A stretch of 64,000 bases of DNA, from positions 372,001 to 436,000 of the forward strand of contig NZ_JACXWX010000001.1 of the NCBI RefSeq assembly GCF_014764505.1, read 5' to 3'. The position numbers were made by a program, and so were the translations under genes. Below, piece after piece: positions 54,009 through 63,017 of this stretch. The stretch comes from Phormidium tenue FACHB-886. Its GTDB lineage: Bacteria > Cyanobacteriota > Cyanobacteriia > Elainellales > Elainellaceae. Below the pieces are notes generated by a model, which was given only the letters and a program-made list of their open reading frames with translations, was not told where the DNA came from and made no database searches. The first letter of the stretch is position 1. Every line of letters begins with the position of its first letter.

Positions 54009-55565
54009 ATGAGCCTGACCGAACAAATCCTCTCGCAGCTACCGGGCACGTTAGACAATTTGCGACGTGCCGATACACTTTGGCAAGCCTATCGAGAAAA
54101 CACCTTACCCGTTGCTACTGTTGTTTCTGAAGCCACTGAACCGCTGTTGGAGGTGATGTGGGATGCAGTGATCTGCGGCGGTACACTTGGCATTTTGATT
54201 GGTGCGGCACTAGCGCAGCGCGGTTGGAAGGTTGCCGTTTTAGAACGAGGCAGGCTGCGGGGACGGGCGCAAGAATGGAACATTTCTCGGCACGAACTGC
54301 AAGTCTTGATCGAGCTAGGGCTGTTGACAGGGGCGGAATTGGAACAAGCGATCGTCACACAATACAACCCTGCTCGTCTGAGCTTTCATGAAGGCATTGC
54401 ACTTGAGGTGGAAGACGTTCTCAACATCGGCGTTGATCCGGTCTTTTTACTTGATACCCTCAAAGCCAAATTTCTTGGCGCAGGCGGGGCTTTGTTTGAA
54501 CAGGTTGAGTTTGTAGGGGCGACCGTCTATCCCAACGGTGTAGAAGTGCAGGTTAACGATCGAAACCCTGCGTTTCAGTCCCGGCTGCTGCTGGATGCCA
54601 TGGGGCATTTCTCCCCGATCTCCCGGCAGGCGCGGCATGGCAAAAGACCAGATGCCGTTTGCCTAGTGGTGGGAACTTGCGCTCAGGGATTTGCAGACAA
54701 TCAAACGGGCGATCTGTTTGCCTCGTTCACGCCAATCCAGAATCAGTGTCAATATTTTTGGGAGGCATTTCCGGCACGAGATGGACGAACAACTTATTTG
54801 TTCACGTACCTAGATGCCCACCCTGCTCGTCCCTCGCTAGAAAGGCTCTTTGAGGACTACCTGACGTTGTTGCCACAGTATCAGGGAATAGAACTTGATC
54901 GCCTGCAATTTCAGCGAGCGCTGTTCGGCTTTTTCCCTTGCTATCGCGAAAGTCCGCTCCAGACTAGGTGGAATCGGATTGTACCGATTGGCGATAGCAG
55001 CGGTAGCCAGTCGCCGTTAAGCTTTGGCGGCTTTGGGGCAATGATTCGGCATTTAGAACGGCTGACAAATGGCATCCATACCGCTTTAGAAGCAGATCTG
55101 CTTGATCGAGCTGCACTGAGTTTACTGCAGCCCTATCAGCCTAGTTTGGCGGTGACTTGGCTGTTTCAGCGATCGATGAGCGTTGGTATGGATCAAACGT
55201 TACCGCCTAATCAAATTAATGCGCTGCTGTCGGGTGTTTTTGCCGAAATGCAGCAGTTGGGCGATGGCGTACTGAAACCTTTTCTGCAAGATGTGGTGCA
55301 GTTTGGTGGACTGTCTCAAACGCTGGGACGGGTGGCGATCGCTCAACCTCTCCTGATCGCTAAGGTTATTCCGCAAGTAGGGCTATGGGCTCTACTCACC
55401 TGGATGCTGCACTACTTCAACCTGGCTCTATACACTGGATTGCACTGGCTAGGACAACACATTAAGCCCTGGAGCAAAGTGCTACCGCCCCGACAGCGGT
55501 ATTTTGTCGATCGCTGGCTGGAAGCGTGGCAGTATGGCTCTGGCAAGGATTGGAAGGAAGGCTAA
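54009..55565 (+). CDS. CruA/CruP-type lycopene cyclase homologue (FAD-dependent)
   Basis: A 518-residue flavoprotein. The dinucleotide-binding motif is DAVICGGTLGILIGAALAQRG, followed by VLERGRLRGRAQEWNISRHEL, typical of CruA/CruP. GDSSGSQSPLSFGGFGAMIRHL matches the FAD-closing motif of the family. The C-terminus has a hydrophobic stretch (ALLTWMLHYFNLAL). Length favours CruP, the paralogue of uncertain cyclase activity, over CruA. A glycosyltransferase like CruG follows 36 nt downstream, which suggests a carotenoid-related pair. Confidence 0.83.
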   Translation: MSLTEQILSQLPGTLDNLRRADTLWQAYRENTLPVATVVSEATEPLLEVMWDAVICGGTLGILIGAALAQRGWKVAVLERGRLRGRAQEWNISRHELQVLIELGLLTGAELEQAIVTQYNPARLSFHEGIALEVEDVLNIGVDPVFLLDTLKAKFLGAGGALFEQVEFVGATVYPNGVEVQVNDRNPAFQSRLLLDAMGHFSPISRQARHGKRPDAVCLVVGTCAQGFADNQTGDLFASFTPIQNQCQYFWEAFPARDGRTTYLFTYLDAHPARPSLERLFEDYLTLLPQYQGIELDRLQFQRALFGFFPCYRESPLQTRWNRIVPIGDSSGSQSPLSFGGFGAMIRHLERLTNGIHTALEADLLDRAALSLLQPYQPSLAVTWLFQRSMSVGMDQTLPPNQINALLSGVFAEMQQLGDGVLKPFLQDVVQFGGLSQTLGRVAIAQPLLIAKVIPQVGLWALLTWMLHYFNLALYTGLHWLGQHIKPWSKVLPPRQRYFVDRWLEAWQYGSGKDWKEG

Positions 55566-55601
55566 AGAGAGATGCAAGGCTAGAGAGATGACAGCTTTGG
55601 G

Positions 55602-56852
55602 TTGGTCTTAGGGCGGACAGTAAAGGTAGACAACGCAGGTAAGCTATTAAGCTATGTAGCGTCCTGTTTGTCTGTGAAAAGCTTACTAATTATCATCGGT
55701 CTGTCATTTTTGGCGGCTCTCCTCTTTGATCTGAGTCTGCGTCGGACAGTTACCCGCAATCCCCAATTTGCCGTTCGATCGACTCCTGGGGAAATTCCCC
55801 CGGTTGCCGTAATTATTCCTGCCTACAACGAAGCCGAAAATATAGAAACCTGTGTCACTTCTGTGTTGCAGAGTACTCCGCTATCTAAAGAAACGCTACA
55901 GGTTTGGGTGATTGACGATCAATCCAGTGATGCAACTTGGACGATCGTTCAATCGCTGCAAGACCCGCGACTCAAGTTGCTACCAGGCAAACCCAAACCT
56001 ACAGGCGAAACTTGGGTCGGCAAAAGCTGGGCATGTACCCAAGCTGCCGAGCAAGCCACTGGAGATTACTTGCTATTTATTGATGCCGATGTGCGGCTGC
56101 AGGCAGGAGCGATCGAAACGGTAGTGCAGCAGGCACAGACAGATGCAGCAGACTTGCTGAGCTGCGGACCGGCGCTGGAGTGTGGCTGCTTCTCGGAGTG
56201 GCTGGTGCAGCCATTAATCCTGAGCATTATCATGGTTGCCTATGATTTTGAATCGGTTAATGATCCGAAATCTGAAAATGCTTTTGCCGCTGGACCTTTC
56301 ATGCTGTTTCGGCGATCGGCATATGAGCAGATCGGCGGGCACCGGGCTGTGGCAGCTCAAGTGGTCGAAGATTTAGCGCTTGCCCAACTGATTAAACGGA
56401 GCGGGCTAAAGCTGAAGATGTTAGGTGGATCAAACCTTGCTAGCCTGCGAATGTATCGCTCTGGCGCAGCTCTTTGGGAGGGCTGGACAAAAAATATGTA
56501 TTTGGGCGTGCAGCGCAACTTCTTTGCTTTGATGCAGCTAGTCTTAGTGATGCTATTGATTTATGTCATCCCTTGGGTCGGTTTAGCTGCACTTCTGATT
56601 AAAGTCAACTTCAGTGGTTTCAGCAGCTGGGACGGTGTAGCGATCGCCTTCTGCTGCCTTGCAATTGCCTTGCACTACGACATGCGGCGAACAGCCGAAA
56701 CAATTTCTAAAGTACCCACACGCTATTGGTGGCTGGCTGGTCTGGGTGGACTGGCAGTCATAGTGCTGGCAGTCGCCTCATTAATTAAAACTGAGACGGG
56801 TTGGGGGTGGACATGGCGGGGGCGACCATTGAAAGCAGCTCTAAAAGACTAG
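55602..56852 (+). CDS. Glycosyltransferase family 2, carotenoid-type (CruG-like)
   Basis: A 416-residue membrane-anchored GT2. A helix at about residues 25-45 precedes the GT-A core: VAVIIPAYNEAENIETCV, VIDDQSSDATW and FIDADVRL (the DxD). GPFMLFRRSAYEQIGGH and EDLALAQLIKRSG follow, typical of processive-like GT2 enzymes. Three C-terminal membrane helices end the protein. CruG in Synechococcus 7002 glycosylates the 2'-hydroxyl of myxol, and its similarity and adjacency to the cyclase homologue support a carotenoid role. No ATG is available near the start; TTG 55602 is tentative and GTG 55674 is possible. Confidence 0.8.
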   Translation: MVLGRTVKVDNAGKLLSYVASCLSVKSLLIIIGLSFLAALLFDLSLRRTVTRNPQFAVRSTPGEIPPVAVIIPAYNEAENIETCVTSVLQSTPLSKETLQVWVIDDQSSDATWTIVQSLQDPRLKLLPGKPKPTGETWVGKSWACTQAAEQATGDYLLFIDADVRLQAGAIETVVQQAQTDAADLLSCGPALECGCFSEWLVQPLILSIIMVAYDFESVNDPKSENAFAAGPFMLFRRSAYEQIGGHRAVAAQVVEDLALAQLIKRSGLKLKMLGGSNLASLRMYRSGAALWEGWTKNMYLGVQRNFFALMQLVLVMLLIYVIPWVGLAALLIKVNFSGFSSWDGVAIAFCCLAIALHYDMRRTAETISKVPTRYWWLAGLGGLAVIVLAVASLIKTETGWGWTWRGRPLKAALKD

Positions 56853-56857
56853 AAGCT

Positions 56858-56882
56858 ATACCCGACCTTTTTTGTCGGGTAT
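56858..56882 (+). terminator. Intrinsic hairpin after the glycosyltransferase
   Basis: ATACCCGAC at 56858-56866 pairs with GTCGGGTAT at 56874-56882; the loop is CTTTTTT. It begins 5 nt after the stop codon and closes the cyclase-glycosyltransferase unit. Confidence 0.7.
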
Positions 56883-57011
56883 GTTTGACCCTGGCTTTTC
56901 CATCGTGTTACTATCCATCAACATCTGGTGAGAAATTATCCGCCTTGCTGGATGCCATACCCAATTTCAAAGCTGTGTTAGCGCTGTCGAGTGCAAAGAT
57001 AAGGACAAACC

Positions 57012-58316
57012 ATGACCCAGGCGATCGAAAAATCTACTTCCGCTAGAGCTGCCACCTTCACAGGCTTGAAGTGTAAAGAGTGCGGCACAGAATATGAAGC
57101 CAAAGCTATCCATGTGTGCGAAGAGTGCTTTGGCCCCCTAGAGGTTGCTTATGACTACAGCCAGCTCAGCCGCACTGTAACCCGTGAAAGCATCCAAGCT
57201 GGACCTAATTCGATCTGGCGCTACCGTCCTTTCTTACCCGTTGAAACTAACACCCCGATCGATGTGGGAACCGGGATGACACCGCTCTTGCAAGCCAACC
57301 GCCTCGCTCGTCGCCTGGGTCTGAAGCGGCTATTTATCAAGAACGATGCTGTCAACATGCCCACCCTCAGCTTCAAAGATCGGGTGGTCTCTGTAGCGCT
57401 GACTCGCGCTCGTGAGCTGGGCTTCTCGACTGTTTCTTGTGCTAGCACTGGCAATCTGGCAAACTCAACCGCCGCGATCGCTGCTCATGCCGGACTCGAC
57501 TGCTGCGTGTTCATCCCTGCCGATTTAGAGGCTGGCAAAGTTTTAGGAACGTTGATCTACAGCCCAACTGTAATGGCAGTTCAAGGCAACTACGACCAAG
57601 TGAACCGCCTCTGTTCAGAAGTTGCTAACACCCACGGCTGGGGCTTCGTCAACATCAACCTGCGCCCCTACTACTCGGAAGGCTCCAAAACTTTGGGCTA
57701 TGAAGTGATTGAGCAATTGGGCTGGCAGCTTCCCGATCACGTAGTTGCGCCTCTGGCATCTGGCTCTCTGTTCACCAAAATTTACAAGGGCTTTCAGGAG
57801 TTCGCTAAAGTCGGGCTGGTTGATGAAAAGCCGGTGCGCTTTAGCGGTGCCCAAGCCGAGGGTTGCTCGCCGATCGCCCAGGCTTACCGGGAAGGACGAG
57901 ATTTCATTACTCCTGTCAAGCCCAACACAATTGCTAAATCGATCGCCATTGGCAATCCTGCAGACGGTGTTTATGCCGTTGACATTGCTCGTAAAACCAA
58001 CGGCAACATTGAGTCAGTCAACGATCAGGAAATCATTGACGGTATCAAACTGTTAGCAGAAACCGAGGGTATCTTCACTGAAACTGCTGGTGGCACGACG
58101 ATCGCCGTTTTGAAGAAGCTGGTTGAAGCAGGTAAAATTAATCCTGACGAAACTACAGTGGTCTACATCACGGGTAATGGTCTTAAGACCCAAGAAGCCG
58201 TCCAAGGCTACATTGGTGAACCGCTGACGATCGAACCTAAACTCGAAGCGTTTGAACGGGCGCTAGAGCGATCGCGGACGCTAGAGCGGCTAGAGTGGCA
58301 GCAAGTGATTGTCTAA
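57012..58316 (+). CDS. thrC: Threonine synthase
   Basis: A 434-residue PLP enzyme converting O-phosphohomoserine to threonine. The cofactor Lys is in [13 protein letters not shown], the phosphate loop is [12 protein letters not shown], and ITGNGLK is near the C-terminus. The N-terminus carries a zinc-ribbon-like CKECGTEY...[10 protein letters not shown], usual in this class. AAGGA lies about 10 nt before the ATG. A MoaD/ThiS-type sulfur-carrier gene follows 74 nt downstream. Confidence 0.95.
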   Translation: MTQAIEKSTSARAATFTGLKCKECGTEYEAKAIHVCEECFGPLEVAYDYSQLSRTVTRESIQAGPNSIWRYRPFLPVETNTPIDVGTGMTPLLQANRLARRLGLKRLFIKNDAVNMPTLSFKDRVVSVALTRARELGFSTVSCASTGNLANSTAAIAAHAGLDCCVFIPADLEAGKVLGTLIYSPTVMAVQGNYDQVNRLCSEVANTHGWGFVNINLRPYYSEGSKTLGYEVIEQLGWQLPDHVVAPLASGSLFTKIYKGFQEFAKVGLVDEKPVRFSGAQAEGCSPIAQAYREGRDFITPVKPNTIAKSIAIGNPADGVYAVDIARKTNGNIESVNDQEIIDGIKLLAETEGIFTETAGGTTIAVLKKLVEAGKINPDETTVVYITGNGLKTQEAVQGYIGEPLTIEPKLEAFERALERSRTLERLEWQQVIV

Positions 58317-58336
58317 TTTATGTGTCTGATCTCTCC

Positions 58337-58361
58337 GAGAGCTGTGTGCTACACGGCTCTC
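58337..58361 (+). other. Hairpin between thrC and the sulfur-carrier gene
   Basis: GAGAGC-T-GTG at 58337-58346 pairs with CAC-G-GCTCTC at 58352-58361. The stem lies 30 nt before the downstream ATG. It may attenuate, or stabilise a processed mRNA end. Confidence 0.4.
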
Positions 58362-58390
58362 AACCCGTTTCATCTTCATCTTTTCTACCT

Positions 58391-58666
58391 ATGTCTGTTA
58401 AAGTTCTGATTCCAACTCCTCTGCAGAAATTTACCCGTGATCAAGCAGCGATCAACTGTGAAGGCGGTAACATTGCCGAACTACTTGACTCTCTAGAGCA
58501 AAGCTTTCCAGGCATTAAGGCTCGCCTGTGCGATGACCAGGGTGAGCTACGCCGCTTCATTAACTTCTATGTAAACAGCGAAGATATTCGCTTTTTGGAC
58601 GGTAAGAATACAGCTTTGAGTTCAGGCGACGAGGTCAGTATCGTCCCAGCGGTGGCAGGCGGCTAA
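58391..58666 (+). CDS. MoaD/ThiS-family sulfur-carrier protein
   Basis: A 91-residue ubiquitin-fold protein ending in AVAGG, the di-Gly tail that is adenylated and thiocarboxylated. [16 protein letters not shown] and [14 protein letters not shown] are the family's edges. It is not next to any thi or moa gene but follows thrC, an arrangement that suggests a CysO-like or tRNA/cofactor sulfur donor rather than MoaD itself (inference). I use ATG 58391; the open frame extends into thrC but those residues are not conserved. Confidence 0.9.
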   Translation: MSVKVLIPTPLQKFTRDQAAINCEGGNIAELLDSLEQSFPGIKARLCDDQGELRRFINFYVNSEDIRFLDGKNTALSSGDEVSIVPAVAGG

Positions 58667-58741
58667 TCTTTCTGCAGAAACTTCTTCTCCAAGCTGTAAC
58701 CTTTTAACATAAAGGAAACAAACTCTAGAGTGAGTGAAGCC

Positions 58742-59407
58742 ATGCCGGACGAAACAACTCCTGAAGTGCCCAAGGTAACAGAGTCGATCGCGCCTGACGC
58801 CCCAGATGCCAACCATCCTGAGGATGCATCAGACGTAGACGCTCAGGCGACAGAAGCCGCAACTGCGAAAGCAAAGCCTCCTAGAGCCGTGAAGGCAAAA
58901 ACTCCTGACGCTGATACTCCAGAATCTAGCTCTGATAATGCAGATGCCGAGGCACAGTCTGCTAGAGCACCCAAAGCCGCTAAAGGGGAAGATGGCGAAA
59001 AACCCGCCAGACCACCCAAAAAAGAAAAAGCGCCTGCTCTGGAAGACAAACCTTTCACCGAGTTTATCAACCAGCATTATTTGCCAGCGCTGACTGAAAC
59101 GCTTGCCAAAGTGGGAATTACCGATTTGGAATTGAAGTTTGAGAAGCGGAAGCTGCCTATTCCCCAGATGGATGATGCTGAATGCTGGCAGGTGTTAGGT
59201 TCTTGGCAGGGTGGCAATCGGCAATTTATCATTGTCTTCTCAAAAGAAGACATTCAGGCTCCCAAGTTTTTTGCCTGTGCCGACTATGGAACGCAGCCTA
59301 GCCTGCTGGAATCTTTTATGATCGACGAGCGCAAAATCAACCTGGACTTGCTGCTGCTCTATACGGTACAGCGGCTCAATGGTCAGAAGTGGTTGGTGAG
59401 AAACTAG
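58742..59407 (+). CDS. DUF2996 family protein
   Basis: A 221-residue protein. The first 100 residues are disordered, rich in Ala, Asp, Glu, Lys and Pro, like a charged linker. The remaining domain (KPFTEFINQHYLPALTETL, QVLGSWQGGNRQFIIVF, SLLESFMIDERKINLDLLL) is the cyanobacterial DUF2996 core. It has no signal peptide or membrane segment. ATG 58742 is used; GTG 58730 is in frame. A terminator follows 21 nt after the stop. The family's function is unknown to me, though it is common in photosynthetic lineages. Confidence 0.87.
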   Translation: MPDETTPEVPKVTESIAPDAPDANHPEDASDVDAQATEAATAKAKPPRAVKAKTPDADTPESSSDNADAEAQSARAPKAAKGEDGEKPARPPKKEKAPALEDKPFTEFINQHYLPALTETLAKVGITDLELKFEKRKLPIPQMDDAECWQVLGSWQGGNRQFIIVFSKEDIQAPKFFACADYGTQPSLLESFMIDERKINLDLLLLYTVQRLNGQKWLVRN

Positions 59408-59428
59408 CTAAATTGCTGAGAAACTAAG

Positions 59429-59458
59429 AAAAGAGGGCGGCACGTACCGCCCTCTTTT
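59429..59458. terminator. Perfect 12-bp hairpin, bidirectional terminator
   Basis: AAAAGAGGGCGG at 59429-59440 pairs with CCGCCCTCTTTT at 59447-59458 around CACGTA. A-run before and T-run after the stem suit both strands, and it separates the converging DUF2996 and TM2 genes. Confidence 0.9.
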
Positions 59459-59485
59459 CGCTGCATAATCTCCTTTATGCCAGCT

Positions 59486-60052
59486 CTAAAGCTCTACAAA
59501 GTCATAAATAATTACGCCTGTTTCCGGATGATTTTCGATCGCAACATAGCCCGTTCTCACCATCTCTTTTAGCGCTGTCTCGACCTGTTCAAAGCTTAGC
59601 TCCGTGTCCAAAACTGCCTGAGTTACAGACAGCTTACCTGCTCTGGCTTGGGCAGCTTTAAGCAGCTTTAGCATAATATCGTGCTGAGTTACCGGTTTTG
59701 CCTCTGGCGATAGTGACTGAATCTGGGCAGCAGCGAGCGCTTCTGGTGACATCACAAGCTGGATTGTTGGCTGACTGAGAGCAGCTCCGGTCGGCAATAG
59801 CCCTAGCTTGGCTTTCATCTTCAGATTATGTTCATCCACCATGTTGGGAATCAGAAAAAGGTCGATGAATTGACCAAAGCCGAAGAAACCCCAGGTTACA
59901 AGCCATAAGATACCCGTGATCGGTCTTTTATTGTAGAAACGATGGATTCCTGAGAATCCAAACAGGCAGGTCAACCACAGCAGATAACTTGTGCTGGTGC
60001 TATTTAAGCTGATGTCATTTGTGCCAGTGCTGTTCGTGCCAGTGCTAGTCAT
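59486..60052 (-). CDS. TM2-domain membrane protein
   Basis: A 188-residue protein. The TM2 domain (residues 22-72) has the pattern LLWLTCLFGFSGIHRFYNKRP, then GILWLVTWGFFGFGQFIDL, with two helices and the family's loop. The C-terminal half, soluble, has a winged-helix-like region (DIMLKLLKAAQARAGKLSVTQAV, EQVETALKEMVRTGYVAIEN). A short Ser/Thr-rich leader precedes the first helix. The combination suggests a membrane-tethered regulatory module. Function is unknown. Confidence 0.85.
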   Translation of the reverse strand: MTSTGTNSTGTNDISLNSTSTSYLLWLTCLFGFSGIHRFYNKRPITGILWLVTWGFFGFGQFIDLFLIPNMVDEHNLKMKAKLGLLPTGAALSQPTIQLVMSPEALAAAQIQSLSPEAKPVTQHDIMLKLLKAAQARAGKLSVTQAVLDTELSFEQVETALKEMVRTGYVAIENHPETGVIIYDFVEL

Positions 60053-60779
60053 GGGGGGTCGCCGTAAGATTACGCTGTTTTGGGAATACCTGACTGCTCC
60101 ATTATCTGCCTCTAAAATTCCGCAGATTAAAGGGGAATTTGTATCCTTGAAAAGCCGCTGTACATCCCTTCTAAATTATATTCGGTTGATTTGGCAATCG
60201 TTTGACAATTCCATGACAGATCGACCCGAAGCCGATCTTAACGCTTCGCAATTTACTTTAAGCAGTGTTTAAGTAGCTGTAAGATACCTCAAAGATTGAG
60301 CTAGATAGTTCTGAGTTAAGCTGAAGACAATCATAGCGAATACAAAGGTTTCAAACTAGCGAAGAGAGAAGTTAAACCGTTTGTGTTTGCAAGTTACTTG
60401 TTTTGTCACTCGCGGCGATTTCAATAGATATAGAACTGATGCATCTTGTAGATAAGTAGCGGGTTGCACTTCAGTACCTGCCGAAGTCTATATACAAATT
60501 TCTTGAGTGCAGCTTATTGGCAATTTGCAGCAAATTTTTCGTAGCGAATGCATCAAAAAAATTAATCGAGTTATATACTGCTCTGTCTATTGCAGTAAAT
60601 CTGAGGCGAATCACTCGTAGAATCGATTGGTTCATTTTTTGTAGCTCTAGATACATCTTTAGATCTAATCCATTGGTAATTCTTTAAAGTGTCGAATTAA
60701 ATTCCCCAGTTTTCCAATCCAGATTCTCTGCGCCTTTCAATAACTCCGCCTGTCCAAATCCATCTGCTTAGCTCAGAGA
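60053..60779. other. Intergenic region upstream of the ABC transporter leader
   Basis: About 730 nt, AT-rich, without a credible gene. It must contain the promoter of the transporter operon and that of the TM2 gene. No RNA family is recognised before about 60780. Confidence 0.4.
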
Positions 60780-60913
60780 GGGAGGCTAGTGCCCGTCTTC
60801 GTCTTGACCCTTTCTTGACTCTTTGAAACGTTTACGAGACCACGGCGAGAGAAAAGCCCGCAAGAGACTTTAGTTGATCCATTGCAACTGTAAGTTTCTT
60901 TCGGGCTTTTCTC
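60780..60913 (+). promoter_or_regulatory. Structured leader, candidate guanidine-I (ykkC-type) riboswitch
   Basis: The 3' part of the candidate aptamer, CACGGCGAGAGAAAAGCCCG (60841-60860) followed by CAAGAGA, strongly resembles my recollection of the conserved ykkC 3' block, CACGGCGGGA-AAAAGCCCG-GGAGA. CTAG at 60786-60789 lies at the distance where the 5' CTAGGG block would be, but that half matches poorly. A second structure overlaps it: GAGAAAAGCCCGCAAGAGAC plus TT (60849-60870) pairs with AAGTTTCTTTCGGGCTTTTC plus TC (60892-60913). The two folds are mutually exclusive, as in an expression platform. It precedes an ABC importer, a known ykkC target type. Confidence 0.45.
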
Positions 60914-60961
60914 CATGAGTTGAGCACCTGTTATCCGTTCCATGATCCCTGTAAAAATGCC

Positions 60962-62011
60962 ATGAAAGCGCGATCTCTCCTTTCCACTTGCGCCCTTTTT
61001 CTCGTTACATTAGCCTTCATCGTAGGCTGCACGAACCCTGCCGTTTATATTAAGACCACAACCGAAGAGGCGGCTTCTGCAGCGGCGGCAGCAGGTGCAG
61101 TACGGCTAGGTTTTAGTGCTTGGCCCGGTTGGTTTCCTTGGCAGGTTACCCAGGAGCAAGGCATTTTCGAAAAAAACAATGTCCCAGCCGATCTGAAATG
61201 GTTTGATGGCTATTTAGAGTCCATCAGTACCCTGACGGCAGGACAGATTGATGCCAATAGCCAGACCCTGGGGGATACAGTCAGTTCGATATCGGGCGGT
61301 GCAGACCAAGTGATTGTATTGGTGAACGACAACTCAACCGGCAATGACAAAGTAATTGTGGCAGAAGGCATCAACTCCGTTGCCGATCTCAGAGGCAAAA
61401 AAGTAGCGGCAGAAGAAGGTACAGTCGATCACTTTTTGCTGCTGCAAGGCTTAAAAAAAGCAGGCATGTCGCCCCAAGATATTCAGTTTGTACCGCTAGA
61501 GACGGGCAAAGCTGCTGCCGCTTTTGTCGCAGGGCAGGTGGATGGAGTAGCTGTGTTTGCGCCCTTCACCACGCAAGCCTTGAAGCGATCGGGCAGTAAA
61601 GAGCTATTTAGCTCTAAAGAGTTTCCGGGGGCAATTTCTGATCACCTGGTTTTCTCACGCAAATTCATTGAGCAAAGTCCAGATAAGGTGCAGGCGATGG
61701 TTGATTCTTGGTTCGACACGCTGAACTACATTGAAGCAAACCGCGATCAGTCTTTTAGCATCATGGCAAAACGCGCCGGAGTCAGCGTTGAGGAGTACAA
61801 GCAATATGCAGATGGCACTAAGATTTTCACAATTGATGAAAATTTGAAAGCTTTTCAACCCGCCAACAGCATGTCTTCCTTGATCTATGCAGCAGATGAG
61901 ATGAGCCAATTTTTGATAGAAGTAGGTCTCGCTGCCCAAAAGCCAGATCTTACGCGGCTGTTTGACGATCGTTTTGTGAAGGCACACGCTGAGAAAGCTA
62001 AGCAGTCTTAA
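60962..62011 (+). CDS. NitT/TauT-type ABC transporter substrate-binding lipoprotein
   Basis: A 349-residue binding protein with a lipoprotein signal (LAFIVGC, Cys lipidated) and an Ala-rich linker. RLGFSAWPGWFPWQVTQEQG and LTAGQIDANSQTL match the SsuA/ThiY-like fold with tandem alpha/beta lobes; AAEEGTVDHFLLLQGL and VDGVAVFAPFTTQA complete the second half. I use ATG 60962, giving a standard signal peptide. It is the first gene of a three-gene importer and lies 48 nt after the structured leader. The ligand may be guanidine if the leader is what it seems; nitrate, taurine and others are alternatives. Confidence 0.88.
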   Translation: MKARSLLSTCALFLVTLAFIVGCTNPAVYIKTTTEEAASAAAAAGAVRLGFSAWPGWFPWQVTQEQGIFEKNNVPADLKWFDGYLESISTLTAGQIDANSQTLGDTVSSISGGADQVIVLVNDNSTGNDKVIVAEGINSVADLRGKKVAAEEGTVDHFLLLQGLKKAGMSPQDIQFVPLETGKAAAAFVAGQVDGVAVFAPFTTQALKRSGSKELFSSKEFPGAISDHLVFSRKFIEQSPDKVQAMVDSWFDTLNYIEANRDQSFSIMAKRAGVSVEEYKQYADGTKIFTIDENLKAFQPANSMSSLIYAADEMSQFLIEVGLAAQKPDLTRLFDDRFVKAHAEKAKQS

Positions 62012-62100
62012 CACCAAAAAGTCTTAACACTAAGAAGTCTTAAGCAACAAACTTAGGTATATACACTTTGCCCTATAAGATGCCCATCTAATTCAAAATT

Positions 62101-62955
62101 ATGAGTCAAAGCGCCACACCGCCTCGATCAATTCAATCTTATATCAAGTCCAAAACGGTTCGCCCTACCGTATTTTGGCGGCTAGCAGAAGATATTCCTA
62201 GACCGCTTTATATGGCGTTAACCGTCAGTTCGATCGCCATTCCACTAGCACTGTGGTGGTTAGTCACAGCTTTTGGTAACGTCGATCCCAAGTTTTTACC
62301 CTCGCCGGGTCGAGTGCTAGAGGCATTTGGGCGGCTGTGGAGTACCCGCGAGCTGCTAAAAGACACAGTTGCTAGCCTATGGCGAGTGGGGGTGGGTTTT
62401 CTATTTGCCTCGCTGCTCTCCATTCCAGTGGGGGTCCTGATGGGCAGCTTTTCCAGCATTCGGGCACTGCTGGAGCCTCTGTTCGGCTTGATCCGGTATA
62501 TGCCTGCGCCGGCATTCATTCCGCTGCTAATTCTATATCTGGGCATTGGAGAAGAACCCAAAATTACGCTGATTTTTGTAGGCGTATTTTTCTTCAACTC
62601 GCTGATGGTAATGGACACGGTTAAGTTTGTACCCAAAGACTTGATCGAAGCGACCTACATTCTGGGCGGCAACCGCTGGGAAACACTAACGCAAGTAATT
62701 CTGCCGCATGTGCTCCCCGGAATTATCGATGCTTGCCGCATCAACCTCGCAGCCGCGTGGCAGCTTGTGATTGTGTCAGAGCTGATTGCAGCAACTGAGG
62801 GCTTGGGGCGTCGAATTAGCGTAGCGGGACGATTCCTCAGAACCGATGAGATCTTTGTGGGCTTGATTGTGATTGGGGTGATTGGGCTCCTATTTGATTT
62901 GTTGTTTCAGTATCTTTTGAGAGCTAGCTGCAAGTGGGCAAGCCAAAAGCGCTAG
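62101..62955 (+). CDS. NitT/TauT-type ABC transporter permease
   Basis: A 284-residue permease with about six membrane helices of the BPD_transp_1 family. The cytoplasmic EAA loop is DLIEATYILGGNRWETLTQV followed by ILPHVLPGI. The N-terminal 35 residues are polar. It lies 89 nt after the binding-protein gene, and the ATPase follows 62 nt later. It should form a homodimer channel in the importer. Confidence 0.92.
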   Translation: MSQSATPPRSIQSYIKSKTVRPTVFWRLAEDIPRPLYMALTVSSIAIPLALWWLVTAFGNVDPKFLPSPGRVLEAFGRLWSTRELLKDTVASLWRVGVGFLFASLLSIPVGVLMGSFSSIRALLEPLFGLIRYMPAPAFIPLLILYLGIGEEPKITLIFVGVFFFNSLMVMDTVKFVPKDLIEATYILGGNRWETLTQVILPHVLPGIIDACRINLAAAWQLVIVSELIAATEGLGRRISVAGRFLRTDEIFVGLIVIGVIGLLFDLLFQYLLRASCKWASQKR

Positions 62956-63017
62956 GACGAAAGACCATGCTTGCGTGGATTAGAGCTATCAATACTTTAC
63001 TGCAATGGAGATTTCTG

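Noticed and set aside
60471-60656. Minus-strand 61-codon frame
   Set aside because: AT-rich intergenic DNA with no start signal.
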